Below, piece after piece: positions 27,679-35,640 of a DNA stretch of 43,365 bases; within the stretch, counting starts at the first letter, position 1; each line of letters starts with the position of its first letter. This DNA is from an uncultured bacterium (GTDB lineage: Bacteria > Planctomycetota > UBA1135 > GCA-002686595): assembly GCA_937896235.1 (NCBI GenBank), contig CALBMX010000037.1:1-43365 (forward strand). Reading direction: 5' to 3'. The translations under genes were made by a program, and so were the position numbers. The notes below the pieces were generated by a model that was not told the DNA's origin, searched no databases, and saw only the letters and a list, made by a program, of their open reading frames with translations.

Positions 27679-27710
27679 AGGCGCCCAGGGACTTAGGTCT
27701 CTGGGCGCCT
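27679..27710 (+). terminator. Hairpin terminator of the COG3014-ycfL-lpoB operon
   Basis: A 14-bp stem with one wobble pair (27679-27692 with 27697-27710) closes on a TTAG tetraloop. It begins with AGGCGCCCAG and ends CTGGGCGCCT. The 3' flank is only mildly U-rich (TCTGCGT). It lies 54 bases after lpoB. Confidence 0.65.
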
Positions 27711-27714
27711 TCTG

Positions 27715-28072
27715 CGTCCCAGGCTCACTTTGTCGGAGGTGCGCGGATGGGGAGTCAAAGACAGTGATCAGGCGGGCTGGCTCTGCGCTGGACCTCGCGA
27801 CTGCTCCAGCGCGACTCAGATGGAAGCGACTTCGACCTCCCCTGCTTCAAAATTGTTGTTTCCTATGCAGGGCGTCTATTCTGATGGGGGGACGGTCGGC
27901 CCCAGCCGTTCCATTCCATCCGAATCACCTCCTGCCGGAGGGCTTCACCCCCACCGAAAGAGTCACCCGACGCCTAAGAAGGCACCTTGCGCTCCGCACG
28001 TAACTCGAAGGTTTTTGGGGTGGGGCTGAGTAAGAAAACAGTGAATTTGGACAACCTGAAAAATTCTAGAGG
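27715..28072. other. Gene-free region upstream of the first structured RNA
   Basis: I see no supported coding sequence here. The right end should hold the promoter of the RNA at 28073, but I cannot point to a convincing -10 box. Confidence 0.4.
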
Positions 28073-28231
28073 ACAGCTGCAAACGAACGGGTTTCCCAGG
28101 CGTATTGCTCGGTCCTTAGAGGTGACAACCTCTTGGGGGGGACCCTTGAAAGTTACAAACTGGCTTGCTCGCTAGCGTGTTCTTTCAAGCTTACGAGGTC
28201 GGGTGTTTCGGCACCCGGCCTCGTATTTTTA
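28073..28231 (+). ncRNA. Unassigned structured RNA with terminator, copy 1
   Basis: About 160 nt are shared with 30931-31090. Stems: AGAGGU/ACCUCU around GACA (28118-28133); a single-stranded run of seven G (28135-28141); CUUGAAAG (28145-28152) with CUUUCAAG (28182-28189), enclosing CUGGC/GCUAG. The 3' end is a rho-independent terminator (28193-28230: ACGAGG...CCUCGU followed by AUUUUU). Compared with copy 2, the inner stem changes GCUAG to GCCAG while still pairing with CUGGC, a compensated change at a G-U/G-C position. No protein-coding frame is shared. I do not match it to 6S, SRP, tmRNA, RNase P or a riboswitch. The 5' end is estimated from where similarity begins. Confidence 0.6.
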
Positions 28232-28272
28232 ATGACCTTCGTTTTGGACCGGATGACGTGTACCGCCACGCG

Positions 28273-30660
28273 CTACTTTTCGTTTTTCGGTCCGGGTGCA
28301 GGGGGTGCAATTCGGATAGGCGCACCCTCGACAAGGATCACCATGCGGTCACTCAGGGCAAGGTAGAGGGCGATCTTTGGGTTTTTCGAGACCAGGTCGA
28401 AGTAGCTAGATGAGTAGGCCTCGACCTCGTAAACCTCACCTTTCCACTTCGCCTCGTCGTGCCCTGCTTCGGTCCAGAAGCCGCCCCGCAAGTGGAATAC
28501 GCGGTCGCCGATACGGCGGCTGAAGAGCTCTAGCAGGGCTTTGCTCTGCTCACTTTTTCCACCAGGGGTCCACGGAACACCTTGGATCAAACTGGCCAAG
28601 TACGCGCTGTCATCGACGGCTCGACTACCGGTATGAGTGGAGCCGAGGCCCCTCAGCGAGTTTTCAGAGGCGCGCAGTTCAGCCGCAACTGCGAGAGCGA
28701 GCTCGGCGAGTTCTTCGTCTGTGGCATCGGCGGGCAAAACGCCTATTTGGACCAACTGCTTGATGAGCTGCCCCTGTGTCATCTCGGCAAGCCGGACTGG
28801 ATTTTGGCCGCCACCCAGGTACCAGTCTCCAGCGCCAGTGGCCGGGGCGGGTGCGGGGGAGCCCGGCGAGGAACGTCCCGGGCTGGTGGGTTTTGCCGCT
28901 CCACCGGTGTTTGCTGTGCTGGGATAGTTCATGCCCTCCTCCAAAATGAGATGGGATGTGTACGGCGTCACGATGTTGTACTTCGATCCAAGGCGCACGA
29001 CTTCGTCATAGAGCTCGGGCACCTTGCCTTCCAGGCGCATTACATCTAGAAGCACGGCGATTTGGCGTTCGGCCCAGAGGCTTGGCACGAAACTGAAGCG
29101 CTGATCGGTTCTTGAGGCGAGCTCCCTTGTTGCCTTAAAGGAGCGCAGTTCACCGGCGACCAAACCCGTCAAAGTGATCTGGGCGGAGCCCTCCCCTTCA
29201 TACCGACCAACGATAGAGAGGCGCTCGCCGACAAACAAATCCGGAAGGACCTCGGGGGCCAACCTTGTCGTGCGGACGCCATCGATCGCGAGGGCTAACC
29301 CCGACATTACGGGGTGACTCAACTTGTGAAAGAGGTCACTTGCGATGACCTCGATATCCTCGTCGGGGCGAACGTATCCGCGTGTCCCGTTGGCGTCGGC
29401 AGCCATCTGATCGAGCAGGATCGTGTTGACGTCATTACCGACTCCGAGCACAAAAATACGCGTTGAGTTCCGGTTCCACTTGTCGACGCTCTCTAGTAGC
29501 TCCTCCGTCCCCTTGATTCCGACTGTGGGTAGGCCGTCGGTCAGGAAGACGGTGATTGGAATGTGTGTGCCTCTTACGCCCCTCGTCTTTAGCGCAGCTT
29601 CCATGGCACCTGCGATGTTTGTTCCGCCGGCGGCGACCAAGCTGCCGATGCGGTCCCGGGCCTCGTTTATGTTGGCAAGGTTTGCCTCTACGGGCTTTTT
29701 GAAGAACTTGTCCGCGGTTGTGGAGAAGGGGATGACGTTGAAACGATCGCCGGGATGGAGTGAACTCAAGAATGAGCTTAGGGCACCCCTGGCCTGCGCG
29801 ATCTTTTCACCCGCCATCGATCCAGAGATGTCGACGACGAAGGTGATCTCCTTCTTTCCGAGCTCCTTGTCATCCCACTCCTGGCGCGGGGAGACCATCA
29901 GGATAAACGTGCCATCTTGTTCGTTTGGCGCTTTATAGCTAAGCATGTCCAACGCGAAGTCTGTCTGATCCAAAGCGTAAAAGACCTGAAGCTCATCGGC
30001 ACTTACACCAGCACTTTCCAGTGAAGCCAGCGCTGTCTTTTTCCCGGTTTGAGCGACATGGAGTTTTCTGTTGGGAGAGAAAATGTTGGCTAGGTTTGCC
30101 TGTGTGGATTCGATGCTAAGTTCGAGTTCGATTTGTTCCGGGGCTGTTCCCGCCAGACCGGCGTCCGCGCTGGGAAGGCTCCAGCAGGTTAGGCCCGCGA
30201 TCTCGGGAAGGACTTGGCGGTAGGTCACCGTGACCTCGACGTCGCCATTTGGCGGGACGGGAAAAATGTTTGCCTGTAAGCAGCCTCGGCCGACATGGCG
30301 TAGAAGTCCAGGGTCTTTACGTTGGCGGACGATACCTTCGTACACGGTGCGGGCCTGTTCCGCGTTTAGGACTTTTCCCGTTGTAGCGACTCCGTCCATG
30401 GTCATGGTGAAGCCATCAACAACGGCGCCCTCGGGCAGGGGCAGGAGCCAGGCGGCCTCGGCATTGCGAGGTCCGTGATTTCGAAGGGTCTGGTGTAAAG
30501 TGGTCGTCGCCACGCCGTCCACGATTTTGACCTCGATGTGGGAGAGTGGCATGGTTACGCCGACCTGCGACGGGTGCGGGCTTGGAGTTAGCGCGGATGA
30601 GGCCGGTGAGGTCAGAGCGCTAAGAAGGAGGCTCAACGCGAGCGCAGTGGTGTTGTACAT
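28273..30660 (-). CDS. VIT and von Willebrand factor A domain protein
   Basis: This 795-residue exported protein begins at the ATG at 30660 with a signal peptide (to about residue 22). The N-terminal VIT domain (about residues 30-165) shows ATTTLHQTLRNHGPRNAEA and AWLLPLPEGAVVDGFTM. A vWA domain from about residue 268 has an intact metal-binding MIDAS site (DISGSM; TDGLPT downstream). The C-terminal region has a Pro/Ala/Gly-rich linker and a beta part. Inter-alpha-trypsin-inhibitor-like VIT/vWA proteins are common in Planctomycetota and related bacteria, usually as envelope proteins of unknown function. The gene lies between two copies of the structured RNA, which run on the opposite strand. 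Confidence 0.9.
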   Translation of the reverse strand: MYNTTALALSLLLSALTSPASSALTPSPHPSQVGVTMPLSHIEVKIVDGVATTTLHQTLRNHGPRNAEAAWLLPLPEGAVVDGFTMTMDGVATTGKVLNAEQARTVYEGIVRQRKDPGLLRHVGRGCLQANIFPVPPNGDVEVTVTYRQVLPEIAGLTCWSLPSADAGLAGTAPEQIELELSIESTQANLANIFSPNRKLHVAQTGKKTALASLESAGVSADELQVFYALDQTDFALDMLSYKAPNEQDGTFILMVSPRQEWDDKELGKKEITFVVDISGSMAGEKIAQARGALSSFLSSLHPGDRFNVIPFSTTADKFFKKPVEANLANINEARDRIGSLVAAGGTNIAGAMEAALKTRGVRGTHIPITVFLTDGLPTVGIKGTEELLESVDKWNRNSTRIFVLGVGNDVNTILLDQMAADANGTRGYVRPDEDIEVIASDLFHKLSHPVMSGLALAIDGVRTTRLAPEVLPDLFVGERLSIVGRYEGEGSAQITLTGLVAGELRSFKATRELASRTDQRFSFVPSLWAERQIAVLLDVMRLEGKVPELYDEVVRLGSKYNIVTPYTSHLILEEGMNYPSTANTGGAAKPTSPGRSSPGSPAPAPATGAGDWYLGGGQNPVRLAEMTQGQLIKQLVQIGVLPADATDEELAELALAVAAELRASENSLRGLGSTHTGSRAVDDSAYLASLIQGVPWTPGGKSEQSKALLELFSRRIGDRVFHLRGGFWTEAGHDEAKWKGEVYEVEAYSSSYFDLVSKNPKIALYLALSDRMVILVEGAPIRIAPPAPGPKNEK

Positions 30661-30930
30661 AGTGGATCCCGAGAGGGCGGTTGATTCGAACCATGTAAAG
30701 GCAAGTCCTATGCCGTTCGGTTTGTTGCGTGTTCCAGTGTGCGGCCTGAGCGGTGGGTGTAAGCGGGGTGTCACCTTTCGGTAGCGGTCTCTTACGTTTG
30801 GACCCCATCGGCGCCGTTCTCGGCACTTTGCGGCTTGCGCGAGGGCTTGAGCATGCCTCGCAAAGGTGAATCGGGTCCCGCCCGAACCCACGTGCTTCAC
30901 TTTCTCTTCCGTTTTTCCAGATTGCCGGCA

Positions 30931-31090
30931 ACAGTTGCAAACGGACCGGGGCCGCGTGCGTATTCCTTGATCCTTAGAGGGTACTACCTCTTGGGGGGGA
31001 CTCTTGAAAGAGATCAACCTGGCAGGCCGCCAGCGAGTTCTTTCAGAATTCACAAGGCTGGGTGTTCAGACACTCGGCCTTGTGTTTTTA
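30931..31090 (+). ncRNA. Unassigned structured RNA with terminator, copy 2
   Basis: This is the second copy of the RNA at 28073-28231, with most helices retained: AGAGG/CCUCU (30976-30990), seven G (30993-30999), UUGAAAGA (31004-31011) with UCUUUCAG (31039-31046), inner CUGGC/GCCAG (31019-31033), and a terminator (31052-31088) ending in GUUUUU. Loops and flanks have diverged, while the G-run and the CCUUAGAGG and CUUGAAAG strings are identical. It lies upstream of, and divergent from, the VIT/vWA gene. The 5' boundary is estimated from the end of similarity near ACAGUUGCAAACG. Confidence 0.6.
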
Positions 31091-31363
31091 ACAGGCTAGC
31101 TTTTTCGAATGGGGGGCAAAAGCCGGACGGCGGAGAAGAGAGGCCCCAAGTCCGTCCGCTTTGGGCCAAAGCGCAGGCAGGGGGGGCTCGGGCTTGCGTA
31201 GGAAAAGTGACCGAGGGAGAGCCTGGAGTTAGACTTAAATCTATACGAGCTACTTGGAACCTTTCGTATTCTCGGAGGAGTTCCGGCGTAAGCGTTCACG
31301 GGGGTAACTCGCCGTCCTAGCGGCCCTTAGATGGGATGCGGGACGGCTTCACGCCAGCATAAG

Positions 31364-31634
31364 CTAGACCAGCAGCTTCGGCAATGGCTCGCCGAGCAAC
31401 ACCGCGTGGGCGACCTCGCCGATGAAGTCGTGCACGCTACGGCCAGTCTTCTTCAGCGTGGCCGATACCGTTTACATCCTCTCGACGAAGCGGTTGCCGC
31501 GCTCGCTCTGGCTCCCAAGGCTCGTCTTGCGAAGCAAGACGACTGGCCGGATCGTTCGCTCGGCGATGTTGTTCGTCGGCTCAACATTCTCGCGTTCAAC
31601 GTAACCGTCGCGTGACGCCCACGTCCCCGCTTCC
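31364..31634 (-). pseudogene. IS66-type transposase C-terminal fragment
   Basis: The minus strand encodes VEPTNNIAERTIRPVVLLRK, then TSLGSQSERGNRFVERM, followed by a stop codon (31472-31474). After a one-base shift it continues TVSATLKKTGRSVHDFIGEV and ends with EPLPKLLV. This is the end of an IS66-family transposase. There is no start and no intact catalytic domain. It is dead DNA from a past insertion. Confidence 0.65.
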
Positions 31635-31639
31635 TGACC

Positions 31640-31900
31640 CTATGCGCCGTGCTGATCCGCGACGAGCTTCTCGATAATCTCTTTGCGTCTGCCCTCGACC
31701 TCGGCTTCGAAGTTCTCTTTCCACGCGTGGGGCAGCAGCTTTGTGACGTCAGTCTCGGTTGCGATTCTCTGCAGGACGTCACGGAGATAGAGTTTCACAT
31801 TGACGCCCGCCGCCTCGGCGGAGTGGATCAGGCTCATCATGATGCAGTGCCAAAAGTCGTTGAACACAACACTGTTGCGTTCCTCAATTAACTGGCACTA
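31640..31900 (-). pseudogene. IS66 transposase C-terminal domain fragment
   Basis: The minus strand reads FNDFWHCIMMSLIHSAEAAG, then VNVKLYLRDVLQRIA, then LLPHAWKENFEAEVEGR, and ends with a stop at 31640. The AEAAGVNxKLYLRDVLxRI segment is typical of the IS66 C-terminal domain. Upstream similarity stops near 31900. It probably comes from a different IS66 copy than the fragment at 31364-31634, because both are C-terminal ends. Confidence 0.7.
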
Positions 31901-32014
31901 GCGAACTGGCATAGCGCAGCATCCATCCCGCTCCAGCACAGCTCGGCGTAAGCCCGAGCAGGAGCGCATATGGAACACGACGACCACGTTCAAGTCCCGG
32001 CCACACGGCAAGCC

Positions 32015-32094
32015 CCGCCAGCTTCGGCTGGTGCGGCTGGTGCGGCTGGTGCGGAGCCCGGTCCTCCGGGCGTAGCACCAGCCGAAGCTGGCGG
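32015..32094. repeat. 20-bp perfect inverted repeat with embedded 9-mer tandem repeats
   Basis: Bases 32015-32034 (starting CCGCCAGCTTCGG) are perfectly complementary to 32075-32094. The 40-base spacer holds two further copies of the 9-mer GGCTGGTGC (32035-32043 and 32044-32052, after the first at 32026-32034) and a small CCCGG/CCGGG hairpin. It lies between the IS66 remnants and an integrase-core fragment. It may be a remnant transposon end or a recombination product. Confidence 0.6.
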
Positions 32095-32148
32095 CAAAAT
32101 CCCCCCCGTCTCTCTCGCCGACATCCAGGCGTTCAACTCCTCGCGAAG

Positions 32149-32433
32149 CCGGGCTTTTCGCTACTCCGCCCGTACCGTGCGCCGAATGCCAACGCCTATG
32201 CCGAACGCTTCGTCCTATCGGTCACGGAGGAGTGCCTCAGCAAGATGATCTTCTTCGGCGAGGGGCACTTACGCCGCGCTGTGGATGAGTACCTGCTTCA
32301 CTTCAACCACGAGCGGAGTCACTAGGGCATCGGCAATGAACTTGTCGATGGTAAGGAGACGCCAGGCGCAGAACCGATCGAGTGTCGCGAGCGTCTCGGC
32401 GGCCTACTCAAGTTCTATCACCGCGCAGCCTGA
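32149..32433 (+). pseudogene. C-terminal fragment of integrase-core transposase, plus strand
   Basis: The plus strand encodes [20 protein letters not shown], then [20 protein letters not shown], then [11 protein letters not shown], a TAG stop at 32323-32325, and GIGNELVDG to a TGA at 32431-32433. This is the end of an rve-type transposase domain (AERF...EECL...FNHERxHxGxGN). The matching N-terminal part is on the opposite strand at 32556-33387, so the two halves point away from a single gene order. An inversion or two separate copies explains this. Confidence 0.7.
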
Positions 32434-32555
32434 CGAAAGATGGCGCCGGGGCTGTCTCGATTCGGTGGGAGAGCTGCACCCATGCGGCGCGCGCACCCCG
32501 AACTCGGCTGCGAGACTTGCGTGTACCTCGCCGGAAGCTGTTGCTCAAGCGTGGT

Positions 32556-33387
32556 TTAGCCTTCGGCTGAGTTCTTACACCCTACGCGGTACGGCGTCTT
32601 GATGAGCTTGATCCCGGCGGCCTCTAACACGAGCTTGAAGCGGCGGCGAAAGTTCGCGTCGCCGTCACAGATTAAGAACTTGCGCCCCTTAGGGAACCGC
32701 GCGACTCGTTCTGCGGCGTGCCCCATCCACATGTCGTTCGGATGCCTGGTGATGCCAGCCAGGTGTACGCGCCGTGTGTTCAACTCGATCATGAACAGCA
32801 CGTAGTAAGTCTTCAGCCCTGTGGCAGTCCAGACATCGATTGTTAGGAAGTCCGTTGCGGCGATCAGATTCCAGTGGATCTTCAGGAGCGCTCTCCAGCT
32901 AGTCGGACGGTCCGGCGCTGGCTTGATCCCGTGTGCCTGCAGCACATTGCGGATGGTGCTAGGTGCGACTCGATGGCCGACGTTCGGAAGAGCGCCTTCA
33001 ATCCGACAGTAGCCCCAGCTATTGTTCTCCCGGGCGAAGCGAATGATCAAAGCGCGAATCTCCTTCATCAAACCAGGACGGCCCACGCGTTTGCTCGGAT
33101 AGGTCCACTTCGCGGCAATCAGACGGCGGTGCCAACGCAGGATCGTGTCGGGCGTGACGATGGTTGCGACTTGCATCAAGAGGCGACGACCGATTCGTTT
33201 GCCTTTCGCAGCCAGGCGGCGGCGCTGATCGTCGCTTAGGTTGATGCGCCGTCCTTTCAGCTGCTCCTTCAGTACCCGGTTCTCTTCGATCAGGTATTCA
33301 AGAACCTCGGCCTGACGCCGGACGCTTACGTCCAGCGAGCGACGCGATGAGGATGTGCAACGGGTAGATGTGGGCCATGAACCCCAT
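32556..33387 (-). pseudogene. Integrase-core transposase lacking its C-terminus
   Basis: The N-terminal part begins MGFMAHIYPLHILIASLAG and needs a one-base shift to continue. It then reads RRQAEVLEYLIEENRVLKEQ, IVTPDTILRWHRRLIAAKW, the catalytic-core segment ATDFLTIDVWTATGLKTYYV and LICDGDANFRRRFKLVLEAAG. It ends abruptly after TPYRV at 32556 in unrelated residues. Intact relatives continue with RxPNxNAxAERF..., the segment found on the plus strand at 32149-32433. The catalytic Glu region is therefore missing and the element cannot be active. Confidence 0.75.
32565..32589 (+). repeat. Imperfect direct repeat, left copy
   Basis: The string GGCTGAGTTCTTACACCCTA and the following CGCGG match 33432-33455 at about 20 of 24 positions in the same orientation. 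The pair brackets the truncated transposase at 32556-33387. It lies exactly at the point where the transposase frame loses similarity. Confidence 0.5.
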
Positions 33388-33431
33388 TGTCGCTGATTCA
33401 CAAGCTTCGCTTGGGCAAGGGGTTGTGGTTA

Positions 33432-33455
33432 GGCCGAGTTGATACACCCTACGGG
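33432..33455 (+). repeat. Imperfect direct repeat, right copy
   Basis: The string GGCCGAGTTGATACACCCTA, followed by CGGG, is the partner of 32565-32589. On the minus strand it lies just upstream of the transposase start. It may be an element terminus whose second copy marks an abutting or rearranged element. Confidence 0.5.
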
Positions 33456-33632
33456 CAGGCTTGACCCACTGCATCATGGTCTCAGTATTTAGGATTCGAA
33501 CAGGGTCAGTTTGTTCACGGCTAAACTCGCATACGTGGGGTCGCGCATTTGTTGCGCGAACAATCAAATCGTCGAGGTCGAGTCGCACCCGGGAGAGCGT
33601 GGGGGACGCCCCCCCCTAGTGACGACACCCGC

Positions 33633-35117
33633 TCAGTCGTTCGGAGTGGGCTTCTCAAGCGGCCGCCGCTCTGCGGCCTGGCCGATCGCTCTCAGCATGC
33701 CGCCGAAGATGAGATCGTGAAGCGGGTAGATACCATACCAATAGGCCCTTCCAAGCCAACCAATCGGGTCGAAGATGGCCGTTTGGCGAATCGAGGTTTC
33801 GTCACCTTCGGTAGTGACTTCGAACTCAAGCCACGCTCGACCAGGTAGCTTCATCTCGGCAAACAGGCGCAGTCTGTGATCCGGTTCGAACTCATCCACT
33901 CGCCAGAAATCCAACGTGTCTCCAACCTTTAGGAGATAGGGATGGTTTCTTCCCCGTCGCATACCTGGGCCTCCAACGAGTAGGTCCAGGAAGCCCCGCA
34001 AGCGCCACAGCCCGTTGAATCGGTACCAGCCGGTCTCACCGCCGATCGCTTGGATCGGAGCAAAGCATGCGGCGGAAGGGGCTGCAACGCGGATGGTCCT
34101 GGAATCGACAAGCCGAGTTCCAAAGCGCACACCTCCATAAGAACGTGGACTGCTGCCTAGAGAGGACATCGCGTCGGACCAGCGCGTCTCGACGAACTCC
34201 TGATCCTCCCGCGCTAGAGCCTTGCGCACGGCTTCCGTCACACTGACCGGCTTGAGGGGGAAGACCTCGAGGGCCTTGGCGTCTCGCACAATCGTGGAGT
34301 GAGTCAGGGAGGTGATCAGCTTGCGCCCGACGCGCGCATATAAAGGAGTCACGAGTCCAAGCCAGAGACTGGAGAGATACGGCGTCAGGAAGGGCACCGG
34401 GATCATGTACACCCGCAAGCCGCGCTGGCGGGCGTACTCGTGCATGAGGTCTCCATAGCTCACGCAGTCCGCGCCACCGATTTCGTAGATGCCATCCTGA
34501 TCAGCGGGCAAGGGGAGGGCCAGAAGCAGGTAGGCCAGCAAATCATCAATTGCGATGGGTTGCGCCTTCACGTTGGTCCACTTCGGCGCCACCATGAACG
34601 GAAGTCGCTCGACCAGGGCACGAATCATCTCGAAGGAGAGGCTTCCCGAACCGATCACCACCGAGGCGCGGAACTCGACCACACCCACTCCGCTCTCGCG
34701 AAGCAAGTGGCCGACCTCGTGGCGGCTGCGCAGGTGAGGGGAGAGGTCCTCATCATCGCGTCCCAGTCCCCCGACATAGATCACGCGCCGCACGCCAGCT
34801 GCCTTGGCGGCCTGGCCGAACTGGATAGCGGCTTCGCGGTCAGTCTGCTCGAATCCACCGCTCGAACCCATGGAGTGGACCAAGTAATAGGCGACGTCGA
34901 TTCCCTCGAGCGCACTGTCTAGGCTCGCGCGATCGAGAACGTCGCCCTTCACGACCTCTGTCCCTGCCGCAACTTTACCGAGCAGCACTTCGGGCCGGCG
35001 GGCCATGCAGCGGATCGGGAACTCGGCCGCTTCCAGCCTATTCAGCAGCCGACCACCAATGTATCCCGTTGCGCCTGTCAGCAGTATCCTGCCCGGCCGC
35101 TCAAATGTGACCTCCAT
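33633..35117 (-). CDS. SDR/NmrA-type oxidoreductase with DUF2867 domain
   Basis: The first half of this 494-residue protein is a Rossmann-fold SDR domain with the NAD(P)-binding motif TGATGYIG (about residues 14-21), HSMGSSGG and VIYVGGLG. The C-terminal half (about residues 320-490) is a DUF2867 domain (TGWYRFNGLWRLRGFLDLLV, RAYWYGIYPLHDLIFGGM). Fusions of this type are widespread and lack an assigned substrate. The ATG at 35117 is preferred; a GTG two codons upstream is also possible. It stands alone between mobile-element debris on both sides. Codon use looks like the chromosomal genes rather than the IS remnants. Confidence 0.9.
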   Translation of the reverse strand: MEVTFERPGRILLTGATGYIGGRLLNRLEAAEFPIRCMARRPEVLLGKVAAGTEVVKGDVLDRASLDSALEGIDVAYYLVHSMGSSGGFEQTDREAAIQFGQAAKAAGVRRVIYVGGLGRDDEDLSPHLRSRHEVGHLLRESGVGVVEFRASVVIGSGSLSFEMIRALVERLPFMVAPKWTNVKAQPIAIDDLLAYLLLALPLPADQDGIYEIGGADCVSYGDLMHEYARQRGLRVYMIPVPFLTPYLSSLWLGLVTPLYARVGRKLITSLTHSTIVRDAKALEVFPLKPVSVTEAVRKALAREDQEFVETRWSDAMSSLGSSPRSYGGVRFGTRLVDSRTIRVAAPSAACFAPIQAIGGETGWYRFNGLWRLRGFLDLLVGGPGMRRGRNHPYLLKVGDTLDFWRVDEFEPDHRLRLFAEMKLPGRAWLEFEVTTEGDETSIRQTAIFDPIGWLGRAYWYGIYPLHDLIFGGMLRAIGQAAERRPLEKPTPND

Positions 35118-35123
35118 TCGCAC

Positions 35124-35520
35124 AGCCTATGATGGGACGGGGGAGCTTTTGATCGGTTTCCACAGGAAGTTCCCGATTGGTTGAGCGCAGTTCGAAATCC
35201 CGGGCAACGCCTTGGTATGCGCGCCGACTTCAAGTGAGCAGAGCCCCAGGGCTCTCTTCCGAACTCCTTGCGGCTTTGGGACCGATCCGCATCACGACAG
35301 CTGCGCTTGGCCTCGAAGGATCTCCACAAGGTGAGAGTCGACCGGGACCCAAAGGCACCCTTGCTCACGGCTTGCACATCAGGCCATTAGCTTGTTGCCC
35401 GCAGTTGGCTCCTGTGCTCTCTACCGATCGGCACCGAACCCTCTTGCGCATGAAGAGACTCGATCTGGTTTGCGAGCGAGGCAATGCGAGAGTTGGCGGA
35501 CTCAAGCGGCATTGGCTCCG
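35124..35520. other. Gene-free stretch before the interrupted vWA frame
   Basis: No supported coding sequence was seen. It may contain decayed 5' sequence of the vWA-type gene whose end is at 35521-37093, but I could not follow any frame. Confidence 0.35.
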
Positions 35521-35640
35521 CATACCGGACCAGCTCTCTCTAAGGACATCTGGAAGGTGCTCGATCGAGTTGTTGCCGATCCAGATATTGATACGGTCTA
35601 TCTCTTATCCTCCGGAGAGCCGGACACGGGTAAATACGTG

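Noticed and set aside
32026..32052. GGCTGGTGC repeats as a CRISPR array
   Set aside because: The units are only 9 bp, directly adjacent and without spacers, and no cas gene is present.
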